A stretch of DNA of 64,000 nucleotides, taken from NCBI GenBank assembly GCA_036971475.1, contig JBAIZL010000002.1, forward strand, positions 165,861,214-165,925,213, in the 5' to 3' direction. Both the position numbers and the translations under genes were made by a program. A model generated the notes under the pieces. It made no database searches, was not told the origin of the DNA, and saw nothing but the letters and a program-made list of their open reading frames with translations. The DNA is from Prosapia bicincta. Taxonomy: Eukaryota; Arthropoda; Insecta; Hemiptera; Cercopidae. Below are positions 48,480 to 63,946 of this stretch, one piece after another (the first letter of the stretch is position 1; every line of letters starts with the position of its first letter).

Positions 48480-51400
48480 CTACCTATTACAGTCATTAAT
48501 TGGTCACATTCACAAGTGCGGAAGGACCATTCCTTTCTCGACCGTTATTGTAATATACCGTAGTGTAAAGATAACTGCAGAAGTAGTTACAGAAGTAATT
48601 GTTTTTAAATTTTGGATATAATTTGAGTTTAAAATATATTAAATTATGTATACAACTATTCTTTTATTTTAGCATGTGACGTTATGTTAAAACAAATAAA
48701 AGACATATACAAAACTCACAAAATATAATCTTTTATTGACTCATACGTATTTCATTGACAAAGTCATCGTCATCAGTGAGTGTTGCTACTACTACCTCTA
48801 ACTTACAACTAAAGTGAAAACAATGTTACACTTGTGTATAGTGAGGGAGTTGCCCCGCTCACCTTTGAAAACAACAGCTATTAACATTACATCGAAATGA
48901 TTCATTACATAGAGTTTTTTTACGTAGCTCAATAATTACAAATACAATTCTTATCCAGACACATAATAAAATATAAACAAAATAGGTAAATAATATTTCA
49001 GTATTATTATTACTTCAAGATTTTAACCAAAAAGGTACAATCAAATTTTCTACTTTCACACTAATTACATTAATATAGAGTTTTTAGTAGGCATTGACTC
49101 ATTATTTACAATATTATTTTTATTCTTATTAATATACAAAGTTTCCCATGCATCCAATTCACTACACTTAAAAACGTTTTTTAACAGGATTACATTGTCT
49201 GCTTTAAATTCGTGCTCAATAAATAAAAAAACATTGAACCTTGAATCTAAAATTATATTAAACAAATTTTAAACCTTAGTGTATCGTATACACTATAGTA
49301 ACTAAGTAAATCAATACAAATGTGCTTTGATAACTGTCTAAGTTAAAATGAAGAAGCTAGGAAATTAAGAAATAATAATTTAATACTTGTAAAACACTAA
49401 ATAATATCTTGATTTGGAAAAATAAATGAAGGCAGTATTTACGAAGGAATTTCGTTTATTACTTAACATGAAAGGTTACAAATAACTGTCTATTAAAATT
49501 ATATCGATAACCAGGTAAAAGTAGGGAGTTGCCATGATAGAGTGGGCGATTACAAGAATATTTATTGCCTGTAATTTAAATTGTTGGTCATTATTTTGTT
49601 TTCATGATACTGAGGCTTTCATATAACGGGAGGTGAAGAAATGTTAATTTACCTTGTGGCATTATATTACAAGAAATTTATATGGACGCTTTCAGCCACC
49701 TTTTAAACAATATTACATTATTACGAATCATTTAATATGTTTAGGGCTGATATAGAGAAAATTTTAAAAAAACAAGTGAATAACTATTACCATAAGTATA
49801 TTAAAAAACAATAATTTCAAACATATCGGTATACATTTAATAACAATAATCATTCTAAAGAGACAATAGTTTGAAAAACGCCTACCCCCAATTTAGTCTT
49901 TTGGTATATTTAAATAGAATAATAACTAATAGTTTCAAAATTATTTTCATCAATAAAGACATCAATATTTTTCCTAAATTTAATCGTTATTTGTGTTTTC
50001 GTTCACGAAACATGCGGTAAAACGTACAGGTTTACTTATTCTTTCGCTCAACAACTAATAAACTATACGATCTCAAGGTATCATTTATAACTATTTTGTA
50101 GAATTTATTTATTGTTTCTTAAGTATAAAAGGTTTATTAAAATTGTAAATATAATGCAAATGTAGTTTTATAGAAAAATTTATGGCTAGGTCTAATACAA
50201 AACACTAAAACAAAATTTATAAAATTTTTAAAAGCAAAATTGGGTTAATTTTATATTACAGTTTAGTTCAACCACTATGATTGTCATGCAGTTAAATAAT
50301 AAACTATATTTATGAGGTTAAGTATTATAGTGTTATAATGGCTTATTATTTTAGGAAGGGAGAAAAACAAGTTGTATAAAATATATAACGGGGGAAAACT
50401 ATGCCGTAGAAAACTAGGAACTGTTGGTAAGCAAAATAAAATAAAAAAGAAGTTAAGAATGATTAAAGCTAAAGAAATACCGAAATAATGATATATTATT
50501 AATATTTATTTACAGTTTAGATAAAAATGCATTGTGTAAAAGTATGTAAAAAGTATCTATTATTCCTAAATGGGCCCTAGAGGTAAATCTATTTAAGATA
50601 TGGTAATTTAAAACAACTTTTTTTTGTTACAGATATAGAGGAAAATTTATTAAGAAGGGAGATACGTTTAAAAACAAAGAATGCCCACATATCCTATAAA
50701 TATTTTAAAATATTTACAAAGGCAGCATGAGGTTTCGAGCACTGATTTTGTAACATGATATCTTGTGTAATTTTACGAGTTGAAAAATTGATTGTACAAT
50801 AACACACTATTCTGACAAAGCATTTGCCCTCTATTACAAAAGTAATATGCAGCTTTCTAGTTATACAAGTTTAGGATATTCGATAAATATATTATTAATG
50901 AAATATTGTGAATGAAATCCTGCCGTGTAGCGTTTTATAATTTGGCTTCTATCAATTTTCTTACGTATATTTCAACTTCATATAATGTATTTAAAATGTG
51001 TGTTCCTGATTTGACGTTTGCGTATCTTTTCGTTTTACAATGCAAACTTACTTTAATCTATCTCCCATTAATATACATTTAAACTTCTATTGTAATCAAT
51101 AGATAACCACTTTGAATAAAAACCCATCCTATATTATCGAAAATTTACTTGTAAAAAGAAGAAGCAGGCCTAAATAGGTAAATGATATGTAAACAATGAT
51201 ATCAGTGTTTTTGAGAATAAATTACTGTACAGGTGTTGTTTTCCGTATTGGAGGTAAAGAGGGAATCTATTGTTTGTTTCTTAATAATAAAACATAGTAT
51301 TTTTTTACAAAGCCTAATCGTGCAAACATAGCACTTGATCTAACAAAGATAGTATGATCGATTGTGGGTTTCATAACTAAAGTACATGCAATCAATGTCG

Positions 51401-51586
51401 ATTTGTAAAATGGCTCTACTGTTACTTCTTTCTTAATCTTAAAAACTAAGTATTAATTCATACTAAATAATTATGTTTCCCCTTATTTTGGATCGTGGAT
51501 TTTTTTGACCTACTGCTTCCAATTTATAAAGATAAGAAATAGTCTCTTAATATCTATTTATAATAATAAATATTTTTATTTTTTAG
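48480..51586. other. AT-rich noncoding stretch before the dehydrogenase pseudogene
   Basis: No recognisable exon. In particular, no equivalent of the first two dehydrogenase exons (TGxxxGIG-coding, glycine-rich) was found between about 40 and 51.5 kb. Confidence 0.5.
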
Positions 51587-52559
51587 GTACTGGGCACTGC
51601 AGCTATCGATTAGATGTTTCGAGTGAGGAAAGTGTTGACAATATTTTTAAATCCATTATAGGAATATATAACATGCCTCCGACGGTCGTCGTAAACTGTG
51701 CAGGAATTAAAAATAAGAGCCATCACTATTGAGACGAAACTGTGATTTCAATGCAACAGCTTTTTCATGTGAATTATAAAGTAAATTTTAAACCTATATT
51801 ACAAATTTTAAGAGAGGTTACGACTAACACAACATATCTATACACACACAGACACACAACACAAACACATGCACGCACTGAGAATATGCAAATATCCTAT
51901 TCTCAATGGGAATTCCTTGAACATCTAATTAATACAAATTAAAAATAAAATATAAAATAAGGTTATGATAGCTTTAAGATATAACACCTGTTCTGGCTTG
52001 TAAAAGAGTTGTGACGAATGATTATTTTTAAAAATATTAACAACGTAAGACAATAAATTCTATGACAATCAATATTTTTTTAGAGAAAAATTATGTTAGA
52101 CGTAAAATGAAGAGGGATTCGGGATCAGGGTCCCATAGATATGTATGAAAAAGAAATAATGACTGAGAACCATTAACAAAAAACAATAGCATATCATTTC
52201 AGAAACTATTAACTAACTGTTTAGTTGAAACGTTCTTTATATAATAAAACCTAAACATATATCCAGTTGAATCGGAATAATATGTATCGATATAAATAAC
52301 GATTATCTCACAGTTTTCTTGGTAAAAATGGTCGTAAAGCACATCTCCAAATCACCCAATTTCTTAACTGGCTAAAAACAAAAGTTATGTCTGATGAGAT
52401 AGCCTACATTAGGTGGTATCCTGAAGTCCATGTGCGAATTATGTTTATTGTTCAGTTTTAGGTTTCGATCAATTTTATGCACGTATGGATACAGGTGAAC
52501 TTACAATAGGTGCTGTAAGTGTCGCTTTCGGGTTCTATACATTGCAACACATACACTCT

Positions 52560-52625
52560 CTCTCACACACATACACACACACACACGCACAAACATACAA
52601 ACACACACACACACACACACATACA
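52560..52625. repeat. (CA)n-rich microsatellite
   Basis: Imperfect CA tract in the intron between the first two pseudogene exons. Confidence 0.9.
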
Positions 52626-52715
52626 TACTAACAGTTACAATCAGATATGCTCCAAATAAGAAACATCCATTTATGTATCCTTTTACAGAAACAATGAAAT
52701 GTGTATAGTCTACAT

Positions 52716-52750
52716 CAGTGGTTCCCAACCTTTTTCAATTTGCGACCCAC
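52716..52750 (+). mobile_element. Possible hAT-type terminal inverted repeat
   Basis: CAGTGGTTCCCAACC followed by TTTTT and TTTGCGACCC resembles the terminus of hAT transposons. No matching opposite end or 8-bp duplication was found nearby, so at most a lone remnant. Confidence 0.4.
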
Positions 52751-52765
52751 CTATCTTTTACGACA

Positions 52766-52915
52766 CCAGCATCTTTAGGAATTGTAATTATTTCAGGAAA
52801 AGAATTATTTTTCCTGAAGATGCTGGTCTGTTTTATCGGCGAAAAGCTTTGAATAATATTTGTTTCAAAGTATTCCTAATTTTGAAATACTTTTAATTTA
52901 TTGACTATAATACAA
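52766..52915 (+). repeat. Hammerhead-like repeat with palindromic start
   Basis: CCAGCATCTTTAGGAA at about 52766 is repeated in reverse complement (15 of 16) at about 52811-52826, forming a palindrome. The second half is the hammerhead-like core. The downstream flank (AAAGTATTC, TTTTGAAATAC, TTTAATTTATT) matches the 47-kb hairpin repeat, so they are one family. Confidence 0.65.
52814..52844 (+). ncRNA. Hammerhead-ribozyme-like core
   Basis: CTGAAGA (52814-52820), stem II GCUGGU (52822-52827) paired with AUCGGC (52835-52840), then GAAA (52841-52844). Downstream GAATAATA can pair with the sequence before CTGA with few mismatches to make stem I. The extra U at 52821 is unusual. Activity is not shown. 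Confidence 0.45.
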
Positions 52916-53102
52916 GAAAATATATCAACATCACGTAAAGCTCGGTTTCCAATTATTACATTAATCACTTATTTAAATATATAAACTTTCCTATTGGAAC
53001 TTCGGATGTTTAGTGCTGAAAATGATTTCGGAATGATTCCAATTTCATCATGCCAAATTGTGTAAGTTCCAATAGAAAAGTTTGTATATTTGAATCAGTA
53101 AT

Positions 53103-53123
53103 GTGAGTGTGTGTGTGTGTATG

Positions 53124-53163
<40 letters not shown>
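53103..53163. repeat. (GT)n microsatellite
   Basis: GT tract with one TATATAT interruption. Confidence 0.95.
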
Positions 53164-53166
<3 letters not shown>

Positions 53167-54749
53167 ATTTGTGGATACGGGTTGGTTATTGATTAATATT
53201 TGTGTTCTGGTTAAAAAAAAATAGAATATTGCATAATTTAGGCACATGCACTGTAGCAAAGAACTATATGTTATTTTTTAAAGAATAGTTATATTTTAGT
53301 AATACATATAAAAAACGGTTTGATGCTCTCTAACAAGTGTGTTTCTAAGTGAAGGTAAGACTACAAATATAAAGTACACAAAGACCACTTTCATTTTTAA
53401 GCCATACAATTCATACAGCTTTATTATGAATACAGATAAGAAAACTGTCATCACAATAGATCAATATCTAAAATTGTTGTTATTGACTAATAAAAAAAAA
53501 AAATTGTTGATAATTTTAGGACTATTTTAATTGAACTAATACGACAATGTCAGACTTTAATGAAGAGGTTTTTCTTGTTAAGTCACTTTCAACATCGAGT
53601 TGATTTCTGTTTTCGTATTAGGAAAACAAAACGTAAAAATTTACATTCACATAAAAACGTAATGATGAGTACCATCAGAATTTTCAATGCATTTACGGAT
53701 GTTGCTGCATATTTTGTAGGATTTTCGAGTCTTTTCTGATAATTTATTATCGACAGTTTTAGGATGACACATACGAATTCTGCGATCTACCGTTTGGGAA
53801 CGTATAAAATAAAAAATTATAAAAATAAATATTTTCTTTGTATTTTAGGGCACTTTTATAGTTACACAAAGAGCATGCAAGTAATTAATAAAATATAAAC
53901 TCCAGGGATCACTTGTTAATGTAGCTAGTATTGCAGCCCTAGGGTTTCCTTCGTATGTGTGTTACGCTAGCACTAAGGCAGCTGTAGTGCGTTTCACGAA
54001 GAGTGTTATAAAAGAAATGGCTCAGTAAGTTTAAGAAAACCATTTATTAAAAACATTAGTGTATATGGAAATGCAGAATAGTTTATTAAAAACTATGTGT
54101 AGTCTCTAACTCTATATTATAATTATAATTTATATTGAAACAATATTGCGTTTTTGATCCTTCATTTGTTTTTTGTTGGAATTATTTAAGATTTATTTTT
54201 TTATTTTTTTTGCAAAAGTTTAGTTAAAACTCAAATGCCAATCACCAATCCTATCTCTTACGAATTTATTTGTTTATCAATGTATTTTAGGTTTGGTATA
54301 CGGTGTAACGCCGTGAGTCCCGGCGCAATTGACACAGAAATGTTACGTTCAGCCGATAAAGATGTGGTGAACGCTTTCGTGGAAAATTGCCCAGCGAAAC
54401 GTGCAGGTCATCCTCAAGGTATACAATTAATTTAAGTAAACAATTCTATTGTGAATGAAACAAGTATTACATTTATTCCCAGTATGAATTTGTGTAAGTA
54501 AATTGATTCAATTGTACTATTTCAATTAGTCTTGTGAATTTGAAATTTGCCTATGTATGACAATTTATCCTACTAATGCTTGTTTGCAAAAGAGTTCTTA
54601 CATAACTGCAGCTAACATGGATATAAATGGAGGACTATATCTATATGCCGTCACTGAACAATTACAATGGAGAATTTCTATTTTGATTTATAAGTGTAGA
54701 ATGTTAATAATTGTTCTGCCTATATTTATCATAAGAGGTTTTGGTTGAA

Positions 54750-55641
54750 ATAAAACAACAGTCTTTTAGATATGAATACGTCCAACCAGGATTGTGATTG
54801 GTTCCTCTTCTCCAGTTTGAGTTATCCTATATCATTTAACACAAATATCACACATATATTTAGTTATATTTTAAGAAATAGAAATATTTATTTGTATCAG
54901 AACCGTACGCAGCAGTAACAACTGTGTTCAACTAGTGTTTGTAAAAATTTGTGAACTGTCTTACTGTAGTAAACTTCAAGCAAGATATTAAATTTATTTG
55001 AAGATAAGAAATTGAAAAAGAGACAAAATCAAAAGAAATTAAAAGAAGTTGAGAGATTAGCGTTTATAATGTTGGAGGGGTAGAAAAATGACATTTATAA
55101 ACACGCTCCTATGTTCATAACTACGCTCCAAATTTTATCGATCTTTGATTATTTGTTATTATTTTATTATTCAAACTAGCTAAATTCGGTAACTTCCCTT
55201 CCCGATAGATGACGTTGTTTGCTGTTATCATTGTTAACAACTGGATCGTATGAAATGCAAATTAATAAAAAGCACACATATACGACAGTTTATTAAAAAT
55301 TTTATTATTTTAAATCTTTTTAAAACCTTTTATCTCTTTAAAATATTTTTAACGCCTAGTTTATATTTAGTTATCATTGAATTGATTTTATTAGGAAGTA
55401 TATTAATTGAAAGTGTTATAATTTATTACAATAACAAATAGAAATTATAAGAGATAATTACAACTTACATTATGAATCTTATGCTCTTTTGAGTGTTACG
55501 AATAGAATACATTAACTAATTGTATTTATATTTCATTACATTATTATTGATATTATAAAATTATATCCATTGAAATAATTTAGCACTTGAATGCACAATA
55601 TATAGGTTAGCACGCATTACCTATTATACACGAATTAACTG

Positions 55642-55677
<36 letters not shown>

Positions 55678-58600
55678 AATATAAAACAATTGACATTAAA
55701 ATAATATTTAAGTCAATTCCTACTGAGATCAACAAAGAAAAGGTTGTTTTAGATACTTTTTATTTTATAATTAAAATTTTTATAAAAAATGTATTTACAC
55801 ATGTCAGGATCGCAAAATCAAATGTAAAAATAAAAACCGAATGTCCTTGCAAAAGTTCCACTTTCCTATCTATACAGCGTATGGTGTTGGACTATTATTT
55901 TTGTTTATTACTAATTAATCGCATTCTTTTTTTTTGTTTACAATTTATGATTCGGAGGGTTGTCTGTCATTTCTAATTATACCCATCTCTTGTAATGCTT
56001 CACTACTGCAAGGATCCTTTCTCGTATAATATACATGTTTAAGTAACAGATTTCTAGCATTGGGAAAGTAGTCTCAGTGACAAAGTACTGGATTGCAAAC
56101 ATGTAGTCACTCAGTTTGTGTACGACAAATACATCAGCGTTTTATATTTTAATTAATGAATACATATTTTAAAATATTGTAATAACATCAATTGTCATCC
56201 ACTGCAAGTTAAAACGAAGTATTTGATACTGATTTTTATAACAATTGATTATATGTGCAAAATATACATACAGAGTGTGAAATAATAGAAGGAATTGAAT
56301 AGAGCCTAATTTATCTAATAAATTAAAACCCGTTTTCAATTTGTTAGCTTTCAATAAGATGCAATAGTTTAACACTGTTAGAAATATTGTTATGCAAACT
56401 GTACTAAAAAAAATTGTTACATAAAATTGTTTTAAATTATTTTCAAGTATCGCTGTTTGTTATAGCGTGATTTCCGGTGTCTGCTCCCTATTACTTGTAT
56501 CTACAATAACAATTTTTACATACGATTTAACAACAGGCACACCTTATGCTGTGCATTGGATTTCAATTATAGTCTGAACTACGCAGGTACAAACAATTTA
56601 TAAAATAACATTTAAAATTTTATTATCTATAAAGTCACAAAATATTTTGATGAATTACCTTTTAAAGTCAAAATCTTGAAACAACACTAGCATCGTTTTC
56701 ATATTCACTGTAAATTTTTTTTTTTAATGGTTAATAAATAACCCTTTAGGAGATAATTCCATTCAAACAATAAATATGTTGTTTTGCTTATAAGGTAAGT
56801 TTAGTTAAAAATATACTTTAAGTAATATTAGCGATCATTTAACAACAAATGGTTTTCATATTAATTTATAAGGTAACATAAATACTAGATCAATCTATTT
56901 ATAATTAAGATATTATGGTAAACTCGACAAATATTCCATTGTAGCGGGATATTTAACTCATAGGCTTTAGGTTAGGGACAAATCTTTGGTCACGATATTA
57001 TTGTTGATCTTCCCGTCTTCAACAATATATATCTTATTCCAATTTTTACTCTAAAACATATTTTTCATGTTTACCTTATTTTTACTGAATACTATCTGAA
57101 CACGAGTTCTTAATTTTAATTCTTAAATAATTTATATCTTCAAACTCATATTTTACCCTGTATCGAGAAGAATATATTTGTATTTCCACATTATCTTTAT
57201 ATCAATGATTGACTAAGACGCAAATGTCTTAGTGGAATGATATTCAATACATGTTCATTCAAATTATGGATTAACTGATGTCCTTTAAGACCTACTAATA
57301 ACACAAATAAATCCGACCTATAATTCTAGGTGTTATTTCCTCTCTAATAACCATTTTTTATAATGTGTGAAACTTGTGCTTACTGTAAATATGAAATACA
57401 ATATTGTATACGAAATACAGTACTCATGCAAGGACAAATTAGTTGCAGCTACTGTGGGTAACTCATTAAATTACCAAGGACATCACAATTACGATGGACT
57501 TATGATATGAACCCTTGATATCAGTATGTAGCCAAACAAACTTTTCAGAGCTACATTTAGGTTATGAACACGGTGCTAGCCTCTGTGCTAGCTTCAAGAA
57601 CAGAGAACTCCCAGGCAGTAGGTAGAAAACTGTTGTCAGTTCGGTAACGGGAATAAGTTATGAAAAAACCCCGTACAATGAATTTTACGCCACGAAGAGA
57701 ATGGTGGGCGTCAAACCCGAATGCAAGGATTTGATATGGACACAAATTTTGAGTAGCATCCTGTATCAACTGTTTTCACATGCCAAAGTTCATAACATTC
57801 ATGTAGGCTTACATAGTCACAGTGATAGATTATAGAACGAGAAGTTATCAAATGAGTGATGTAAAAAAAGAAAAATAGAGGATATCTACAAGTGGCCAAT
57901 CAAAATTGCACTCCAGGTGTGGAAGAGGCTTTATTGAGCAGCAACTTGTCCCGGTTTCCTTACTATGTTTTATTTTAAAACGAGATGCATTCTACATGTA
58001 TCCTAGTATGCCATAAAAGGGAGGTGATGGAGACTAAATCCATTTCAAGAGTTGTAACTAATAAATACCGCGACGCTATATCTATCACATTTGGCCACTT
58101 ATTCAGCCTATTAATTTCAGTTAATAAAGGCTATGATTTGTCTTCCTAATTGATCGTCCTACAAACTGAAAGCACACTCTTGCTTGGATCTAGATATACT
58201 GATATGTTTATCTATCTGCTCAAGGAACATCTACCCAAATATCTTGGAGATTCATTTGTAAAAATTGTAGGCATTGACTTCTATTGAGTGGTTGAGGCGA
58301 AAATGACAGCCGATCCCATTATTGCTAGGGAAAATTACACGGGATACAAAAATGAAATTAATATTAAATACCAAATAAACGTTTATAAGAAACTCGTTGT
58401 GACAGTTTCTATTGACGTTTCCAATATATCAACGCTCCTACGATTTCACGTGAATAAATGATGCATTCAAATTGTACATAACAAAGATTTCACAAAAGAA
58501 ATTATGATCGAATGAATAATGTAAAATCAGGCATAGGCAGAACTATTTTCGTTTATTCCAATATTCCACTGACTTCACAAGAAACGTGTCCTACAAATCT

Positions 58601-60748
58601 GTTCTTGCTATGTTCGCCATACGTGTGAAGGAAAAGGGTCAATTCCAGTGCAAGATAGTTTTATTGATTCATAAGAGGATGCTACTGTCGATCAATTTCA
58701 TTAATAGAAGAATATGAACTTGTTTCTACGCCAGTTCCTATAACAACTTAAATTATGTATTCAACATTTCTCACTATTATTAGCTTTTCTATCAGGTTAT
58801 TTGCAATGTTATGTTTCTGGGTCTGCAGTCGCGTGATTGCAATTTACTTATCTGTGAATAAAAACCTTGGAAAATATCTTGCACGTTAACAAAATAAAAA
58901 GTTATTCCTATATTATTTGTAATTAAAGATATTATAATTAAAATAATATTCTTTTTCTTTAAAAAAAGTTAATATTTAAAAAAGCACCTTCCCATGTAGA
59001 ACAATTAAATAATATTGCAGTAAAACAACATGTGTTGCCAACCTATAACACAAAATTTCATTTTTATACAAATGTATATTATGGGAATATGAGTGTAATA
59101 TTAAGTTTCTTACATAATTACAATTTATATACTTTTTTATTGCCTGTTTTCAAGGGTTAGTTTATATTATTTCAGTGTTTTGAGCCAAACAGGAACCACC
59201 CTGAGGGGAAGACTTATGAAAGATATTTTCAACAGTTTTAATTAAATGTTTGTACGAAAGGTACATTTATTTTTCTATTTAAGATATATTGACTAAATCA
59301 ACACTAAAACACCCAAAATGCCTAGATTTTCAAACGAAAACGTTTACTAATTTCATTTGATAAAGTTTGGAATGATCTGTTGGTTGCGTAGAAATAGCTC
59401 AGGCTTAGGCAGTTGCATATTGAAACCTATCTTATTGTTCGATTGTACTAAAGAAATAGAGGGTATTTTTCTAGTTGTTTAAACAAGCTGTTTTAGATTT
59501 TACTGTGATATTCATAAATTTTGGCAATTCAAAACGTTAAAACAAATTTTGTATTGGTAGTAAAGACTCTACAAATAGCCTACACCCCCAATCAAGCAGA
59601 CAAAGAATTATTCCCGGCTTAATATAATTCCAAGGCAAGATGATCCTTGGCCTACAGTTATAGCCCTCTTAGCACAACATTGTACTGCCTCCCTGAGTGT
59701 CAGATCATAACTTTAGATTATAGTAATGTGTGTTGTTGAACTTGTAATTCGTATATAATTTGTAATACGTAATACAATTATCTTATTCATGATTGATGCC
59801 ACCTATTGCTTGTAAAGATTTTTTATATAATCAGAAAGTTTGAGCAACAAGTTAAAACGAAGATGGTCCGATAATCGTCAAACGGCATTGAAATAAAATG
59901 TGTGAAATAATTAGTGTAAAATAATAGCCTGCATATTTTAGTTACAACTAGATGTTTCTAACCCAACATATTTCAGGATTCTTTTTTCCAAACTTGCGTA
60001 ATTACTTCTATGAAAATTTAGATATTTACTTATAGCATTATTACCGGCATATCATATGGTATTTAATTAGAAAGTCACTGCAGTAGATAAAATACAATAG
60101 ATGTGAGCGAAATGAAGGAAGTAACAACTGTCATAGACATCAAAGGAGCTGTCAATACGAGATATTAAAAAAGCGCAAAGTATAATGAACTTTCCTAAAA
60201 TGGTAAAAATATTATTTTATTAATCATAAAGAGTTATCAAACAGAGTTAAAAATATATATCAACTAATCGATTGAAAAAATAAGTATACAAATAAATACA
60301 ATCAAAATATGTATTTTCCCTCTTTGTGTTGCAAACAGTTCTGCAAGCTACGATAGCCTTAATCATTTAATTAATTTACTATTTATTCTTTATCGTTTAA
60401 CTTGAGCATTACAATTACTAATGTAATAGTATTTTATGTATTATCATATAAATTTACTATTTATATGTTGAATATTATATATTAAGAAACAAAGAAGTAA
60501 AATTAGACACATATAGGCTATAGACTTCATCCATTTTCTATATGATCCAGGTTTACTAGAAAACATGCAAATAGATTGTGAACGAAAGATATTTCAAAAC
60601 GTGTTTTCTGAATAAATTAATTGAAGACACGCCTACCATGTAACCGGATTTACGTATTTACTAACCTTGTAGGTTCAATTACGTAATATTATTCTGCATT
60701 CTTGAGATGTGAAAGTTATCATTACCTGACTGAACACACTTCAACACT
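54750..60748. other. 6-kb intergenic region between the two dehydrogenase pieces
   Basis: No exon recognised on either strand. An (AT)n run lies at 55645-55672. The block 57400-58700 is more complex in sequence than its surroundings and may be transposon debris, but no family can be read. A 5' control region for the gene starting at 60749 must lie at the right end; no TATA box is clear. Confidence 0.45.
55645..55672. repeat. (AT)n microsatellite
   Basis: Short uninterrupted run. Confidence 0.9.
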
Positions 60749-62654
<1,906 letters not shown>

Positions 62655-63002
62655 GTAAACCTTATTTTTAATAGCAATGGTGTATATTTAATTTAAAATT
62701 TAATTTTTAAAACAGGGATATGTAAAGTTACTTAAAAAAGAATTATTGCAGTTTGAAATTTTTCGACCAATATGGAGTCTATGTTTGTATAATTTTGTAT
62801 TGTTTTCGGTGAAAGTGACCTGCTGTACATTTGAGCTTAGCATACAGCTAGTTTTACTAAATTATTTAGTAAATATCGAAATCTTGTTGCTGTTCATGAC
62901 GATCTGGTTGTTAATTCTTTTTACATTTTTGCTATTACTTGCGACCAGACTTTATGTTAACTAAAAGTTGTTAAATTGTTAACTTACACTTCAAGAAAAC
63001 GT

Positions 63003-63024
63003 TTTCGTCTTACGACTTCTTCAG
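63003..63024 (-). ncRNA. Hammerhead-like core at Penelope-like 3' end
   Basis: Minus strand: CTGAAGA (63024-63018), AGTC-GTAA-GAC (a 3-4 bp stem II), then GAAA (63006-63003). It lies just after the endonuclease stop, where Penelope-like elements are known to carry hammerhead motifs. Stem III is not obvious. Confidence 0.45.
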
Positions 63025-63054
63025 CCTCGTATATTTGCCGCTAGGAATGCTACA

Positions 63055-63425
63055 GTTTCGCTTCCTCGGTACCATTATTTTGAAAGCTAGAAATGATGTG
63101 ATCGAAGAGTATGTGTGATCTTTGCCGTGTTTGTTCATTTAAGATGTCATTTTTATGTGTGTTGCTATGTCTATATATTTCATACTGTTCTAGTGTGTTT
63201 AATTTATTGCCTTTGTTGCATTTGTGGAGGATGCTCATGTTATTTTCCATACTTTTGCATGAGTGTTTAGTGTCCATCAGGTGATTTGCGTAGGTGGATT
63301 CAATAGTAGTGTGTAGTGCGCTTTTGTGCTCTTTATATCTCTCGGAAAAGATCTGCCTGTTTGTCCAATATAGATCTTATTGCAGTTGTTGTATTTTCGT
63401 TTGTATACTACTGGGTTATTATATG
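63055..63425 (-). pseudogene. Penelope-like GIY-YIG endonuclease and C-terminus
   Basis: Read right to left: VVYKRKYNNCNKIYIGQTGRSF (63410-63345), with the YIG word intact and GIY as VVY. One frameshift follows just after RSF. Then come KEHKSALH, NHLMDTKHSCKSMENNMSIL and LHKCNKGNKLNTLEQYEIYRH (about 63245-63165), to a stop near 63050. The LNTLEQYEIYxH block is a hallmark of Penelope-like C-termini. Truncated and frameshifted, so inactive. Confidence 0.85.
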
Positions 63426-63607
63426 TGTAAACAAAGTGGGTTACAAATAAAACTATTCAACTCTTTTTAGCAAAAGGTTATGAGAAAAACGTATAATGTA
63501 ATCTATTGCAGCAACTGTTATTGATTTTACGAAATTGATGGCTAATAACTCTCTATACATATTAATGATAATGAAACGATGGCTGTCTTAGCCACCTTAT
63601 ATATATA

Positions 63608-63690
63608 CCAACATCATCCTGTTTACCAACGAAATGCTTTGCATGTAAATTAATAAATATTCTTGTATTTGAATAACCTATGTTGTTTTA
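63608..63690 (+). repeat. Degenerate relative of the hammerhead-like repeat
   Basis: GAAATGCTTTG followed by TGTAAATT and ATTCTTGTATTTG matches the flank of the 18.4-kb copy. The CUGANGA part is not in the right place or orientation. An (AT)n run follows, as for the other members. Confidence 0.5.
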
Positions 63691-63710
63691 AATTATTAAC
63701 CAATAAAACG

Positions 63711-63876
<166 letters not shown>

Positions 63877-63927
63877 AATAGTTATTATCTGGAGTACATT
63901 TGTTCATTTTGCAGTGCAATAATCGCA

Positions 63928-63946
63928 TATATATATATATATATAA

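Larger units (their letters stand above)
51587..54660 (+). pseudogene. 17-beta-hydroxysteroid dehydrogenase 8-like pseudogene, exons 3 onward
   Basis: Three clear exons of a classical short-chain dehydrogenase: 51587-51780, 53849-54024 and 54291-54418. All have AG/GT borders and matching phases. They encode LDVSSEESV, the NAG block as VVNCAGI, the catalytic block VASIAALGFPSYVCYASTK (Ser, YxxxK), and GIRCNAVSPGAIDTEM. This pattern is closest to the HSD17B8/mitochondrial ketoacyl-reductase group. Two in-frame stops occur: TGA at 51730-51732 and TAA at 53882-53884. A final exon (about 54593-54640, SSYITAANMDINGGLYL) is recognisable, but its expected upstream part and its phase do not fit and no stop follows at the normal end. 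Exons 1 and 2 are missing. Probably a decayed partial tandem copy of the gene at 60.7 kb. Confidence 0.83.
63000..63440 (-). mobile_element. Penelope-like retroelement, 3' fragment in intron 2
   Basis: Antisense to the dehydrogenase gene. Contains the GIY-YIG domain, the C-terminus and a hammerhead-like core at its 3' end. The reverse transcriptase is absent. A different copy from the one at 44.4 kb, and closer to the family consensus. Confidence 0.82.

Noticed and set aside
40000..51500. Exons 1-2 of the upstream dehydrogenase copy
   Set aside because: No glycine-rich TGxxxGIG-coding exon with AG/GT borders could be found; a search by profile would settle it.
53881..53905. A 25-bp intron (GTAATT...CTCCAG) that would remove the stop in the pseudogene exon
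   Set aside because: Too short to splice, and 25 is not a multiple of three, so removal would shift the catalytic exon out of frame. Reading straight through keeps the alignment with one stop.
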